From CAVQFB01 sp963711675 (GTDB taxonomy: Bacteria; Acidobacteriota; Terriglobia; Terriglobales; Acidobacteriaceae): 64,000 bases of DNA. The position numbers and the translations under genes are program-made. Shown here piece by piece: positions 51,170 through 61,228 of the stretch (within the stretch, counting starts at the first letter, position 1; every line of letters begins with the position of its first letter). The notes under the pieces are model-generated. The model saw only the letters and a list, made by a program, of their open reading frames with translations, had not been told where the DNA came from and searched no databases. The stretch covers positions 1-64,000 of the forward strand of contig CAVQFB010000017.1 of assembly GCA_963711675.1 (NCBI GenBank), in the 5' to 3' direction.

Positions 51170-51907
51170 TCACTTCTTCTCTTTCTTCTCAGCCTTCTCC
51201 GGCTTTTCGGGTGCGGCTTCGGCACCCTCTTCCTCAGTCTCCTGCTTGCCCTTCTTGATGACTTCGGGCTCGGCGGGAGCGGCAGCAGCTTCGGCAGCCG
51301 CGGCTTCCGGAGTCGGAGCAGCTTCTTCTTTCACCGACGTGATGTGCGCCACGGGCTGATTTGCGTCCGTGATGAACTTGATCTTGTCGGTGTGCGGCAG
51401 GTCCGACACGCGCAGCACCTTGCCAAACACCAGCTCGCTGACATCGGCCTCGATGAAGCTTGGGATGTCGGCAGGCAAACACTCAACCTCGACCTCGCGC
51501 AGCATCTGCTCGAGAAGCCGCCCTGCTGCTTCACGCCGGCAGGTTCGCCCTTGAGCTCGATCGGAACCATGACCTTCAGCTTCTGGTCCATCGCGATGCG
51601 CTTCAGGTCGATGTGCAGCAGCTTGCCTTTGATAGGCTCGTACTGCCAATCGACGATCATGGCCTTGGCACGCTCGCCGCCGTCCAGCGAAAGATCGAAT
51701 ATCGTGTTGTGCCCGGTTTCGGAGTGCAGAATGCGCAGCACCTGGCGCGGATCCACGCTGACCGACGCGGCCTGCTTTGCCGGCGCCATAAACCACAGCG
51801 GGAATTTTGCCGCCGCGGCGCACCCGCCGGGCCACGTTCTTGTTCCCGGCTGCGCGCGGTTGCGCTTCCAGAGTTGTACTCGTGTTGTTATCAGTTGCGG
51901 TTGCCAT
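51170..51907 (-). pseudogene. rplY: Ribosomal protein L25 (general stress protein Ctc), two compensating frameshifts
   Basis: The start is ATG 51907 with the N-terminal NVARRVRRGGKIPAVVYGAG. The frame then changes near 51785 to SVSVDPRQVLRILHSETGHN and IDLKRIAMDQKLKVMVPIEL, and back near 51522 to LLEQMLREVEVECLPADIPS. The ending is acidic and Ala/Glu/Lys-rich (about 180-245), characteristic of the Ctc form. One +1 and one -1 restore the frame, so the first-to-last open frame looks intact but its middle is nonsense. The sequence should be corrected before translation. Confidence 0.85.
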
Positions 51908-51923
51908 AATTTTGATTCCTGTT

Positions 51924-52941
51924 CTACAAAAATAATTTACTTACCGAAGTCTCTTCGTGAATGGACTGAATGGCCCGGCCAATCAGCCCTGCGATCGATA
52001 GCACCTTGATCTTGCGCTCGTTTCTTGCGCGCTTCGGTCAGCGGGATGGTGTTGGTCACCACCACTTCCGTAAGCTTAGAGTTCGCGATGTTCTCCAGAC
52101 CCGGGTCGGAGAGCACCGCGTGCGAAGCGCAAGCATGGATCGCAGTCGCGCCGTTTTCGATCAAGGCGGTCGCAGTCTTCACCAGCGTGCCTGCAGTGTC
52201 AATCAAATCGTCGATCACCAGGCAAGTACGACCGTCCACATCGCCGATGACGTGCATAACTTCAGCCACGTTCATCTCGACGCGGCGTTTGTCGACGATA
52301 GCCAGGGCTGCGTCCATCTTCTTGGCAAAAAACCGGGCACGTTCCACACCGCCTGCATCCGGAGAAACCACCGTCAGGTTGGGCAGATTCAGCCTCCTGA
52401 AGTAGTCCACCAGCACCGGAGAAGCGAACAGGTGGTCTACCGGAATATTGAAAAATCCCTGCAACTGCGGCGCGTGCAAATCGACGACCAAGGCCCGATG
52501 CGCGCCCGCAGTGGTCAACAGATCTGCCACCAGCTTCGAAGAAATCGGCACCCGCGGCTTATCTTTGCGATCCTGCCGCGCATAGCCAAAATACGGAATC
52601 ACGGCGGTGATGCGCCGCGCCGAAGCGCGCTTGAGCGCGTCAATCATCAACAGCAGCTCCATCAGATGCTCGTCGACCGGCTGGCACGTCGGCTGCATGA
52701 CGAAGACATCGGAGCCGCGAACGTTCTCCTGGATCTGGACGTACGCTTCACCATCCTTGAAGCGCGTGACCTGCGCCTGGCCGCGGATCAGACCGAGAAA
52801 CGCGCAAACCTCGTCTGCCAGCGGTTCGTTGGCGGTGCCACAGAAGATCTTGAACTTGTCGTCGACGCGGGTGCGCTGAGGCTTGCGCTCCGGCTTCTCG
52901 TCCGACACGGGCTGATTCTTCTTTTCCGTCGCTGTTGCCAA
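51924..52941 (-). CDS. prs: Ribose-phosphate pyrophosphokinase, C-terminus frameshifted
   Basis: It makes PRPP from ATP and ribose-5-phosphate. Visible signatures are RFKDGEAYVQIQENVRGSDV, FVMQPTCQPVDEHLMELLLM, PYFGYARQDRKDKPRVPISS, and the PRPP loop CLVIDDLIDTAGTLVKTATA. An extra A in AAGAAAC near 52022 shifts the frame after LTEARKK. Without it the end reads RKIKVLSIAGLIGRAIQSIH and stops at 51924-51926. As sequenced the ORF ends at 51937. The start is uncertain: TTG 52941 or an ATG about 18 bases upstream in another frame. Confidence 0.92.
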
Positions 52942-53053
52942 GAGTTGCCATGGGCTCTCCGTGGTAGCTGGTTGACTACTACGTTCGTGGCTGACACCAG
53001 GTCTAGCGTTCGGTTGCCGAATCTATTTTCTTAACTGCGTTACTCGAATCTTC

Positions 53054-53127
53054 TGGCTGGGCCGCTAGGATTCGAACCTAGACAAAGTGCTCCAAAGGCA
53101 CTTGACCTACCATTAGTCGACGGCCCA
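53054..53127 (-). tRNA. tRNA-Gln (TTG)
   Basis: The reverse complement begins TGGGCCGTCGACTAATGG and ends GGCCCAGCCA with an encoded CCA. The anticodon stem AGTGC/GCACT holds CTTTGGA, anticodon TTG. The T-arm GGTTCGAATCC is present. The length is 74 nt. It sits between ispE and prs, a position seen in many bacteria. Confidence 0.95.
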
Positions 53128-53202
53128 GAAAACGGTTGTTGATTTTCGCTTTTTGACGGTCGAATGAACGACTGCAATCTAATTTCAAACAATAATAGAA
53201 AA

Positions 53203-54249
53203 TCAACAATCAAAAACTTTCTTCCAATACTGCGGGCGCGTCAGTGTGCTGGTCACCTGTGCGGGTATCCCCATCCGCCGCAAGTTCGCCGCTGCCTTGG
53301 CCGCCGTTCCCCGCTTCCGGAACAAACCGAAAAGTGCAGAGCCGGAACCGGATAGCGACGCATAGATCGCCCCATGCCGCTCCAGAAGACACTTGACCTC
53401 GCGCAATTCGGGATACTGAGGAAAGACGACCGTTCGAAGTCGTTTTCGATCCCGGTACGGACGAGGTCGAGAAGCGGGGTCTCGGCCCGGCCCCTGCCTA
53501 CTCACAGGGACACCGGATACTGGCCTCCCAGTTTTCTGGGTAACCACTCAGCCACGAAGAAACCGCTCGGCTGAACTCCAACATTCTATCGGAGGAGGAG
53601 AGGAGCCGTCAATTTTGCAGATGGCTGAATGTCGGAGGAAGCGGGCGCGGCTTCAGCCTTGGCTGATCCCGGCTTTGGTCTCGGAGCCAAGTATGGTCCC
53701 AGTCGGCGAAGGCCTTCGGGGTGGAGACCCCAATTTCGGGAGTGGCAATCACGCAGATGGTGGGAGGAAGATCGGGAAGGGGAAAACTTCCTCGCCGTGG
53801 CCAACCCCCAGGACTGTCCCGCCGATTAGGAACAGCGGCAGGTCTGAGCCGACGTGGCAGCTATCGCTAGCTTGTCTTCATGGGGGATGATTTCTTGAGC
53901 GCGCGCTCGATGGCAAGCAGCGTTGCAACAGCATTCGCCGACCCAGCGCCGAGTCCCCCTGGACGGGCAAGCGCTTTTCGATTTCGATGGTGAGATGTGA
54001 TCGGACATTGAGTGCTCGCCAAGGCGCGCTCTGCGATGCGATAACAGGTGTTGGACTGGTCACAAGGGACCCGCGCGTCGGCGCAACGGATTTCGATCCC
54101 ATCGCCGCGCTTGGCGTGAACACAAATCAGATCGTGCAAGTGCGACCGTCTGGTAGACGGTGTGGAGATCATGAAATCCGTCCGGGCGGAGCGGCCCGAT
54201 ACGCAGGCCCAAGATTGATCTTCGCGAAGGATCGGACGGTGACGTGCAT
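53203..54249 (-). pseudogene. ispE: 4-diphosphocytidyl-2-C-methyl-D-erythritol kinase, frameshifted as sequenced
   Basis: The start ATG 54249 reads MHVTVRSFAKINL, the IspE N-terminus. Pieces in three frames then give GRLGAGSANAVATL-like ATP-binding sequence (GGLGAGSANAVATLLAIERA), LIGGTVLGVGHGEEVFPLPD, and the C-terminal GAIYASLSGSGSALFGLF. At least four single-base indels are needed (for instance near 54209 and 54141, extra C and G). The enzyme phosphorylates CDP-ME in the MEP isoprenoid pathway. ispF and ispD are 2.3-4.6 kb to the right. Essential function makes true decay unlikely. Confidence 0.85.
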
Positions 54250-54335
54250 GGAGGGATGATTTAACCACAAAGGACACGAAGGAGCACAAAGGAGCGACCC
54301 TTTAGTATTGGGTCAGTTTGATTTTTCTAGAGAAT

Positions 54336-54436
54336 GTCATCCCGATGTCCCGCGTCTTCACCAGCGGGGCGAGAGCCTGCCCTGAGCGAGGCGGAGCGCA
54401 GGCGAGGCCGAGTCGAACGGGGACCTGGCGCGGATG
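54336..54436. repeat. Dispersed GAGCCTGCCCTGAGCGA element, copy 2
   Basis: It reads TCATCCCGATGTCCCGCGTC then CCAGCGGGGCGAGAGCCTGC, CCTGAGCGAG and GAGTCGAACGGGGACCTGGC, in the same order as 33050-33150. It lies between ispE and the unknown gene at 54474-55213. Confidence 0.5.
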
Positions 54437-54473
54437 TTTCAAACTGAACCCACAACGGCCCCTTGCAAGAACG

Positions 54474-55213
54474 TTACCCTCGCCGCTTGTAGTAGATCGC
54501 GAAGTCGAATCCAGGGTTCGGCGGAAACAGCTCTGCGACTTTCCGCAGCCGCTCCGCCATCGGGGTCGGAGCCAGGAGTGGGTAATCGCGCTCGCGCAGG
54601 TCGTAGTAGTCAACGTCGAGATATAGCGATAGCAGGTAGATCGAAATCGCATCGGCGAAAGTGGCGGCGAGATATTCGTTCTTGTACTTCTCGGTGTCCG
54701 GGCCCGTGCCGGTTGCAAGTTTGCGCGATTCCCAGGCATCCAGAGAAGTCTCGCCTCGCACGCCGGCCTCCACCTGCTTCCACACCAGATCGGCGAACGC
54801 CTCGCGACACTCCCGCGCGTTCCACGATGGCGTGCCCAACGTTGATATAGAACTCAAAGGCTACCGAGAACTTGTCGTCCATCAGGCGCGTCGAGATGAA
54901 AACGCACTGCGAGTCGCCCTAGTTCGAGATTGCGATGACAGACGGCGTTGTCGCTGAGGGCGACGTCATAGCGGTCGGCGATAACGGTTTCATCGCCCTG
55001 ATTGACCGTGAGCGGAACAAAGTAGTAGGCCTTGCGCTCCAGGGCCGCGGCAGCCGCGCGCGGCACGGCGGCGACCATCCGTTCAAGATCGGATTCTGAG
55101 ACTATGACCTCGCCGGAAACGGCGTAACAGATTCCATTCGGAGCTTGCGAGACGGGTGTGTGCCGGACTACCTCAGCCGGTGGACGGGTAATCGCGGGCG
55201 CGGCTTGCGACAT
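54474..55213 (-). pseudogene. Hypothetical protein, two frameshifts as sequenced
   Basis: The gene starts at ATG 55213 (MSQAAPAITRPPAEVVRHTP). It continues in the next frame from about 54920 (CVFISTRLMDDKFSVAFEFY) and in a third from about 54839 (GTPSWNARECREAFADLVWK), ending NPGFDFAIYYKRRG. Each switch falls at a GGG run read one G too long. The rebuilt protein is about 245 residues. It has no signal peptide and no family I can name. A TPSWNARECREAFADLVW segment with flanking acidic residues is the most distinctive part. Confidence 0.6.
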
Positions 55214-55285
55214 ATAGGGCTATTCTAGCGCACCGCGTCGGTAACGCTGCTCCAAAGCCGGTAAATCGTGTAATTTTAAGGAGTA

Positions 55286-55585
55286 ATGGAGAACAAGCGG
55301 CCACGCCCGGGCCCCCGGTGGTACGGCATTGTCGTGAGGGTAGTGCTGGTCACCTTTCTTGTGACCTTGCTTACCTTCGCGGTAAGCCTGCTCCTTGCGA
55401 TACTTGGAGTCGTGGGGGTGGCGAAAGCGAGGGGAGCAACACCCTATTTGCCGCTCGCGTACCGCTATGTCGCCCTTCCTGTGGCATGTGTTGTCGGGAC
55501 AGTTGCACTGGTGAGTTCCTTAGTCATGGAGATCCGGCACTATCGCCAGGCGAAAGCGCTGAATAGCATTGAGCGAGCAGGGTAA
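55286..55585 (+). CDS. Hypothetical membrane protein, two helices
   Basis: The 99-residue protein has a basic, Pro-rich N-terminus (MENKRPRPGPRWYG), two transmembrane helices (about 16-46 and 62-84) and a short cytoplasmic tail. Divergent from the frameshifted unknown gene. No family is recognised. Confidence 0.5.
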   Translation: MENKRPRPGPRWYGIVVRVVLVTFLVTLLTFAVSLLLAILGVVGVAKARGATPYLPLAYRYVALPVACVVGTVALVSSLVMEIRHYRQAKALNSIERAG

Positions 55586-55655
55586 GGGGATAAATGCCTA
55601 TCAGTCTGGTAAGCGGGGCAGGTGGGAATTCCTTCCAACTACTTGCTCAGTGGCG

Positions 55656-55715
55656 GTCATCCTGAGCGTAGCCGTTCTTAAGGCGGAGCGAAGGATCTTG
55701 CGCGCACCGCCACTG
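55656..55715. repeat. Dispersed TCCTGAGCGTAGCCG element, copy 2
   Basis: It reads GTCATCCTGAGCGTAGCCGT then AAGGCGGAGCGAAGGATCTT, the counterpart of 20518-20562. It lies in the 194-base gap between two plus-strand genes, which holds no other supported feature. Confidence 0.5.
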
Positions 55716-55779
55716 CCATCAAGCTGCACTGCCGCGATGTGTCATGGTAACGAGCGCGCCACCAGTCTGAATCAGTAAA

Positions 55780-56532
55780 ATGAAACCGATGCCACCCCGC
55801 ATTGCCATTCCTGTGCCGCACTCTGGAGACGCCGAGTATGCCGAACGCTCCCTTCCCCAATATGAAGAGGCTGTGAGGCGGGCTGGTGGAGAGCCAGTGC
55901 GCGTTCCTTTGGATCTGGCGGCGGCCGAGGTAACCAAAATCGCGGAGAGTTGCGATGGCGTGCTCCTCCCCGGCAGCCGCGCCGACGTCGATCCCGAAAA
56001 ATTTCAGGCTTCCCGTCACCCCAAGACTGCCGAAGTCGACGCCAAACGCGATGGCGTCGATCGGCTTCTTCTCGATGAGGCCTACAAGTCCCGCAAGCCG
56101 ATTCTCGGCATCTGTTATGGACTGCAGAGTCTGAACGTCTACCGCAAAGGAACCCTGATTCAGGACATCGACGACTTCCTTCCGCCGGAGAAGAAAGGGA
56201 TCAACCACGAGGCTGGCCGCAAAGTGGAAGTCGCGCACACCGTAGAAGTGGACCCAGGATCGCTCCTCGCGGGAATGGTGGAGAATGGCAACAAGAAGTC
56301 ATCGGGAGTCCCGGTGAACTCCAGCCATCATCAGTCTGCTGAGAAAGTGGGCGAGGGGTTGCGCGTGGTGGCGCGCTGCTCTGAAGATGGCGTCATAGAG
56401 GCCTTAGAGGGAACGGCGCCTGATCATTTTGTGCTTGCCGTGCAGTGGCACCCCGAGCGATCGGAGGATCAGCCCTCCAAAGCCATCTTTCGCGCTTTAG
56501 TGGAAGCCGCGCGACAGAGAAGCGCGCGCTAG
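55780..56532 (+). CDS. Peptidase C26 / gamma-glutamyl-GABA hydrolase family protein
   Basis: The 250-residue class I glutamine-amidotransferase-like protein has the nucleophile Cys112 in LGICYGLQSLNV and the catalytic His in AVQWHPERSEDQ. SSHHQSAEKVG lies between them. The family includes PuuD, which hydrolyses gamma-glutamyl-GABA. Without polyamine neighbours the substrate is open. A membrane SpeE-like protein exists 18 kb away but is not linked. Confidence 0.85.
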   Translation: MKPMPPRIAIPVPHSGDAEYAERSLPQYEEAVRRAGGEPVRVPLDLAAAEVTKIAESCDGVLLPGSRADVDPEKFQASRHPKTAEVDAKRDGVDRLLLDEAYKSRKPILGICYGLQSLNVYRKGTLIQDIDDFLPPEKKGINHEAGRKVEVAHTVEVDPGSLLAGMVENGNKKSSGVPVNSSHHQSAEKVGEGLRVVARCSEDGVIEALEGTAPDHFVLAVQWHPERSEDQPSKAIFRALVEAARQRSAR

Positions 56533-56563
56533 TTCGAATCAGGCGATTGCGAACCCTTAGCTG

Positions 56564-57097
56564 TCAGTGAATGTGGCGTTTTGAAGCCGTTTTCGGTGGT
56601 GACTTCTTCAGCAAAACCACGACGTGCGCGATAGCCGCGTTGTCGGTACCCATGCCTTCCGGAGTCTTGGCTTTCAATCCAATGGCATCTTCTGCCAGGT
56701 TCAGCAATTCCGAGACGCGAGCGCGAATCTCCGCCGCGTGCGGGCCAATCTTTGGCGCGGCCAGAATGAGCGTGGAGTCCAGATTCGCGATCGCATAGCC
56801 AGCCTCCCGGACCCTCCGCTGAGCTTCCTCAAGAAAAACCGCTGAATCGGCGCCCTTCCATTGCGGGTCAGAAGGCGGGAAGAGCGAGCCGATGTCCGGA
56901 GCCGCAATCGCTCCCAGCAGCGCGTCTGTAATCGCGTGAAGCAGGACATCGCCATCCGAGTGGCCGCCCAGACCTTTCTTGTGAGGGAGAGTCACGCCGC
57001 CAATCTTGAGCGGAATGCCCGACTTGAATTCGTGCGAATCCCAGCCGTAGCCGATGCGAGTTTCGAGTTGTGCAGTTCCTGTCTTTTTTGGGGGCAT
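56564..57097 (-). CDS. ispF: 2-C-methyl-D-erythritol 2,4-cyclodiphosphate synthase
   Basis: The 177-residue enzyme closes the MEP-pathway cyclic diphosphate. Zinc ligands are seen in RIGYGWDSHEF (Asp, His) and HSDGDVLLHAITDALLGAIA. TPEGMGTDNAAIAHVVVLL is the C-terminal active-site segment (family TTTDG/E-type loop variant). A short N-terminal extension (MPPKKTGTAQ) is present. It is 25 bases downstream of ispD. Confidence 0.93.
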   Translation of the reverse strand: MPPKKTGTAQLETRIGYGWDSHEFKSGIPLKIGGVTLPHKKGLGGHSDGDVLLHAITDALLGAIAAPDIGSLFPPSDPQWKGADSAVFLEEAQRRVREAGYAIANLDSTLILAAPKIGPHAAEIRARVSELLNLAEDAIGLKAKTPEGMGTDNAAIAHVVVLLKKSPPKTASKRHIH

Positions 57098-57122
57098 TCG
57101 TTCTCACGCGCCTGGCGTCAAA

Positions 57123-57848
57123 TCATTTTCGAAGATAGAACTCGGCCAACTCCATGTCTGCCGGCGTAGTGATCTTGATATTACGCGGTGAGCCCATCAC
57201 TACCGCCACCACATGGCCGGAGCGCTCGACGAGGGACGCTTCGTCGGTGCCCATGAAACCGTCGGCCGTGGCCTCGTCAAAGGCCTTCCGGATCACTTCG
57301 TAACGAAAACCCTGCGGCGTCTGCGCCATGACCACGCGCTCTCGCGGGATCGTGCTGTTTATCACCGCGCCTTCCGAGGTGCGTTCCACTTGCTTGATCG
57401 TGTCCGATGCGGGCATGCCGGCGATCGCGGCACCATGCTTCTCGGCAGCGCTGATCACTTCCCCTATGATCTCTGGGGTAACAAACGGGCGCACCGCGTC
57501 ATGAACGAGAACGATGTCGCTGGGCGCAGCGTTCACCGCGGCCAGCGCATTGGCGACGGATTGCTGCCGGTGCTCGCCGCCTTCGACGAACTGGATGGAT
57601 TTCTGCAGAATATCCTTCGCTTCGGATTCGAGGCGTTCGCGAAAACCGCCGATTTCGTTCTTGCGCAGTGCAATGAAAATCTCCGCCACCTGGGGAACTG
57701 CGGCGAACTTTCGCAGGGTGTGAATAAGGATCGGCGTTCCATTCAGTTCGGTGAATTGCTTGGAGGCAACCGGCTTCTTTCCTTTCGCCGGGGTAGGAGC
57801 CATACGCGTACCGAGTCCGGCTGCCGGAATGATGACCACCACCTTCAT
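57123..57848 (-). CDS. ispD: 2-C-methyl-D-erythritol 4-phosphate cytidylyltransferase
   Basis: The product is about 241 residues from ATG 57848 (MKVVVIIPAAGLGTRMAPTP), preferred to an in-frame start at 57878. The nucleotide-binding loop PAAGLGTRM and conserved ASKQFTELNGTPILIHTLRK are present, as are VLVHDAVRPFVTPEIIGEVI and the C-terminal GTDEASLVERSGH. It forms CDP-ME from MEP and CTP. ispE (54 kb) and ispF complete the nearby MEP steps. Confidence 0.95.
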   Translation of the reverse strand: MKVVVIIPAAGLGTRMAPTPAKGKKPVASKQFTELNGTPILIHTLRKFAAVPQVAEIFIALRKNEIGGFRERLESEAKDILQKSIQFVEGGEHRQQSVANALAAVNAAPSDIVLVHDAVRPFVTPEIIGEVISAAEKHGAAIAGMPASDTIKQVERTSEGAVINSTIPRERVVMAQTPQGFRYEVIRKAFDEATADGFMGTDEASLVERSGHVVAVVMGSPRNIKITTPADMELAEFYLRK

Positions 57849-58165
57849 AGAGGGGCGCTTAGTATACGTCCGGCTCAACGTGAGTTCAAAATGAGATCAG
57901 TTTCATCACCCGCTGCAACATCGTGAAATTTGCCCGAATCCGTGAATTTCCTGCCCGGACAACGTTTCTGCCTGGGAGACCATCACAAGATCGCTGATGG
58001 CAAAGTGGCAGTGGCGCCATTGCCTTACAGTTTTCGCAAGCGGCGACGAGGGATGGCAACGAAGTTGCGATGCCAACCGGTGCGGGAGGGCGCTGGGAGA
58101 GCGAGTCGGCCGGGAACGAACTTAGACCTTCGTCGGTCCGATCCTATTTATTGAAAGGACACCAA
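57849..58165. other. Gene-free gap upstream of the DUF5818-type gene
   Basis: 317 bases between divergent ispD and the exported protein gene. A GGCAACGAAGTTGC imperfect inverted word is visible near 58053-58066, but I cannot support a promoter, RNA or small gene here beyond the AAAGGA ribosome binding site just before 58166. Confidence 0.4.
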
Positions 58166-58603
58166 ATGAGTCGTAATCGTGGGTGGTTGGAGCTGATCGC
58201 CCTATGCGCCACCGTCGCGGTGACTTTGGCTCTGGGCCTGGCAGCAATCGGGTCGAGCGCCGCGGCCTGGGGTGAAAAGGGTGCGGCGACGACCAGCGGC
58301 CCAACTGCAGCTCAGGAAGCCGCAGGCCAGGAGATCAGCGGCGCCACCAGAATTTCCGGCGTGATCAGCGACTCCCTCTGCAAAGGAAAGCACGACACGG
58401 CAATGAATCAGAGCGCCAGTGCCTGCACCAAAGTTTGCCTCAAAAGGGGCGGCAAATATGTTTTGGTCGATGGTGACAACGTTTACGCCCTGGAGGGAGG
58501 AACCGCGTATCTGGATAAGTTTGCCGGAGAGCGCGTGACCATCACCGGCGTCCTTACCGGAGAAACGATGAAGGTAGATTCAGTCCAAGGCGGACAGCAG
58601 TAA
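58166..58603 (+). CDS. Exported small protein, DUF5818-type
   Basis: The product is about 145 residues from ATG 58166 with AAAGGA upstream and a signal peptide (about 1-33, ELIALCATVAVTLALGLAAI). The mature part has GVISDSLCKGKHDT, then SACTKVCLKRGGKYVLVDGD, and ends in a beta-rich half (YALEGGTAYLDKFAGERVTI). The cysteines of SLCKGKH and CTKVC probably form a disulfide. Several Acidobacteria carry many paralogues of such proteins. Function unknown. Confidence 0.75.
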   Translation: MSRNRGWLELIALCATVAVTLALGLAAIGSSAAAWGEKGAATTSGPTAAQEAAGQEISGATRISGVISDSLCKGKHDTAMNQSASACTKVCLKRGGKYVLVDGDNVYALEGGTAYLDKFAGERVTITGVLTGETMKVDSVQGGQQ

Positions 58604-58638
58604 CCAGGTTGTGAAGTTCGAGATTGATGCAAGATTAA

Positions 58639-58676
58639 AGAGGCGGGAGCAAATCCCGCCTCTGTATTTTATTTTC
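58639..58676 (+). terminator. Intrinsic terminator, probably bidirectional
   Basis: A perfect 10-bp stem AGAGGCGGGA (58639-58648) with TCCCGCCTCT (58654-58663) and loop GCAAA is followed by GTATTTTATTTTC. On the minus side it ends the PIN-TRAM gene (stop at 58695). Confidence 0.8.
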
Positions 58677-58694
58677 TGTGTTGGCCCACGCCGG

Positions 58695-59805
58695 TTATTC
58701 CGCCGGGCGATCCACCATGATGGGCTGCGCCTTCTTCACATCCACCGGTCCGGAGCCGGTAGAAACCGCTGCCACCGGGGCGGTTACGGGGCGCGACTCT
58801 TGACGGCCCATCGCCATACGCTCATCCCATTTGCCGAAGATCATCTTGCCCGCCGTGGTCTGCAACACGGACGTCACCGAAATGTCGACATTCTTGCCGA
58901 TCATCTTGCGGGCGTTGTCGACGACCACCATGGTGCCATCATCGAGATAAGCGACACCCTGGTTGTATTCCTTGCCTTCTTTCAGGATGAAGACCTTCAT
59001 GGTTTCGCCCGGCAGCACAATCGGCTTCAGGGAATTGGCCAGCTCATTGATGTTCAGCACCTCAACCCCCTGCAGTTGTGCCACTTTGTTCAGATTGAAG
59101 TCGTTGGTGATGATCTTGCCTTCATAAAGCTTGGCAAGTTCGATCAGTTTCAGATCGACTTCGCGTACGCTGGGGAAGTCATCTTCCACGATCTGAATCT
59201 GAAGCGATGCGACCTTCTGCAGGCGTTGCAGGATGTCGAGTCCACGCCGGCCGCGGTTCCGTTTGAGCGAGTCGGCGGAGTCTGCTACCAGCTGCAGTTC
59301 GCGCAAAACGAACTGCGGAGTCACGATGATGCCGTCGAGGAATCCGGTCTCGGCGATGTCGGCGATACGGCCGTCGATGATGACGCTGGTATCGAGAATC
59401 TTGTAGCTTTTCCTGCCCTGCTTCTCACCGCCGAAGATGCCGCCCAAGGCCGCCAGATTCAGCAGGTCGCCCTTGTTGGCTCCCACCACCAGGCCCACAT
59501 AGGCCATCAGCAGCATGACCAGGATCTGCAGGAAGCTCTGGGTATGCCCGGCAGGGACGCTGTTGCGAATGACCAGGGCAAAAAGATAGGCGCCGATAGA
59601 TGCCGAGGATGCTGCCGATGGCCGCGCCGATCAGGCGCTTCAGGCTGACGAGGCGCAGGCGCCATTCGAAGACGATGATGGCCAAACCGATGCCCAACCT
59701 CCCACAGCCGCATCGACCTTGGCGGGTCAACCCGAAGGGCTCGATGACGTAACAAGCAACAGCAACAATGAGAACAAATAAAAAACGAACAAAAACTAAG
59801 TCCAC
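58695..59805 (-). pseudogene. PIN-TRAM membrane nuclease-like protein (YacL-type), frameshifted as sequenced
   Basis: The start is GTG 59805 (VDLVFVRFLFVLIVAVACYV), preceded by GGAGG. The N-terminal membrane part is broken by frame changes near 59700 and 59590, before the intact frame from 59516 (VGLVVGANKGDLLNLAALGG). The C-terminal 270 residues show a PIN domain (KILDTSVIIDGRIADIAETG, ITNDFNLNKVAQLQGVEVLN) and a TRAM domain (GVAYLDDGTMVVVDNARKMI). The membrane-PIN-TRAM architecture is common in many bacterial phyla and presumed to be an RNA-binding ribonuclease. Confidence 0.82.
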
Positions 59806-60098
59806 GGAGGACCTCCCCGGGGAAATATGCCGCGAACGGCACGGCACGATGACTATCCCCGCGCCAGCTTTCCGGGACCCGAACTCCGGCCGCTGGCGAA
59901 TGTTAGAAAACGGAGCCTATGAATAAATGAACCGGCGCTCCGCCCCAGCCACGATCTGCGACCGGGAAGACAGCTAATATCCACCGGAAGTATATACCTG
60001 CACGAAATCCCGCACACGGACAAAAGGCGGGCCATTTTCGGCAGGTGGCCGGAATGGGAGAACCGAGACGTCCCAGATTGACTGGTAAACTCGACCTC

Positions 60099-61052
60099 AT
60101 GAAAGCCCTGATGATTACGCGTTTAGGGGGACCTGAATCCATCGAGTTGCAGCAGGTCCCGGAACCGGTAGCAGCGGCAGGTCAAGTCCTGGTCCGGGTG
60201 GAGGCGGGAGGGGTTAACTTCGCCGATATCATGACCTCGCAAGGCGGATATCCCGGGGCGCCACAGCCACCCCTGATCGCCGGCCGCGAGTTCGCCGGCA
60301 TTGACCAGCATACCGGCAAGCGCCTTATGGGGTATGCCCAGTGGGGAGCGTTTGCGGAAGCTCTTGCGGCGCGGCGCGAGTTATTGTGGCCGGTCCCTGA
60401 GGGCTGGAGTTCCGAGCAAGCGGCCGCATTCCCGGTGAACTATTTCACGGCGTACTTCGCGTACTGGAAGGCCGGGCTTCTGGAAAAATCCCAGGATGCG
60501 AAGGTGTTGATTCATGCCGTGGCAGGAGGAGTCGGAACGGCCGCGGTAGAGATCGGAAAGATCCTCGGCATCGAAATGTATGGAACATCGTCGTCGGATG
60601 AGAAGCTTGCGAAAGTGAAGGAACTCGGCCTGCAGCACGCCATCAACTACAAGCTGAACGACTATGAAGATGTCGTCCGCGAGATGACCAAGGGTGAGGG
60701 AGTGGATGCAGCCTTCGAAATGCTCGGTGGCGAGCATACCGGCAAAAGCACGCGCTGCCTTCGCGATTTCGGCCGCGTGATCATCTACGGATCGGCGACC
60801 GGAAGACCGGCACAGCTTGACAGCCGCGCCCTGTATGCGAAGGGCGCCAGCGTTCACGGCCTGTGGCTGACGTATCTGTCGGGCAAGGCAGACCTGATGG
60901 CGCAGGCATGGACGCAGCTTTGCCAGTGGATCGAGGAGGGCAAACTGCACCCTGTGATTGGACACGTCTTGCCGATGGAGCGGGTCGCGGAAGCGTACAA
61001 GTTGTTGCTCGAGAGAAAAAACTTTGGCAAAGTCGTGCTGAAGATTGGCTAG
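60099..61052 (+). CDS. Zinc-independent MDR-family quinone oxidoreductase
   Basis: The product is about 317 residues from ATG 60099 (MKALMITRLGGPESIELQQV). The upstream 18 codons are untranslated leader. The N-terminal GroES-like domain is followed by the nucleotide-binding Rossmann domain with HAVAGGVGTAAVEIGKILG (A-x-x-G-V-G-T type). It has no zinc-binding Cys/His set, so it fits the NADPH:quinone reductase / crotonyl-CoA reductase-like side of the MDR family. The substrate is unknown. Confidence 0.85.
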   Translation: MKALMITRLGGPESIELQQVPEPVAAAGQVLVRVEAGGVNFADIMTSQGGYPGAPQPPLIAGREFAGIDQHTGKRLMGYAQWGAFAEALAARRELLWPVPEGWSSEQAAAFPVNYFTAYFAYWKAGLLEKSQDAKVLIHAVAGGVGTAAVEIGKILGIEMYGTSSSDEKLAKVKELGLQHAINYKLNDYEDVVREMTKGEGVDAAFEMLGGEHTGKSTRCLRDFGRVIIYGSATGRPAQLDSRALYAKGASVHGLWLTYLSGKADLMAQAWTQLCQWIEEGKLHPVIGHVLPMERVAEAYKLLLERKNFGKVVLKIG

Positions 61053-61228
61053 ATTCGCATGGAACACTAAGGCGAATGCCCTATTGGAGTAAGACTTTGG
61101 TTTCGTCGCGCAATCAATAAATCGCCAATTTCCACAGTTACGAATCGGTTATCCGGGGAGTAAAATGCATCTGGTCCCCCGAAAAAAGGATCTGACCTTA
61201 CTCCAACGAGGAAAGGATTTTTCGCAAC

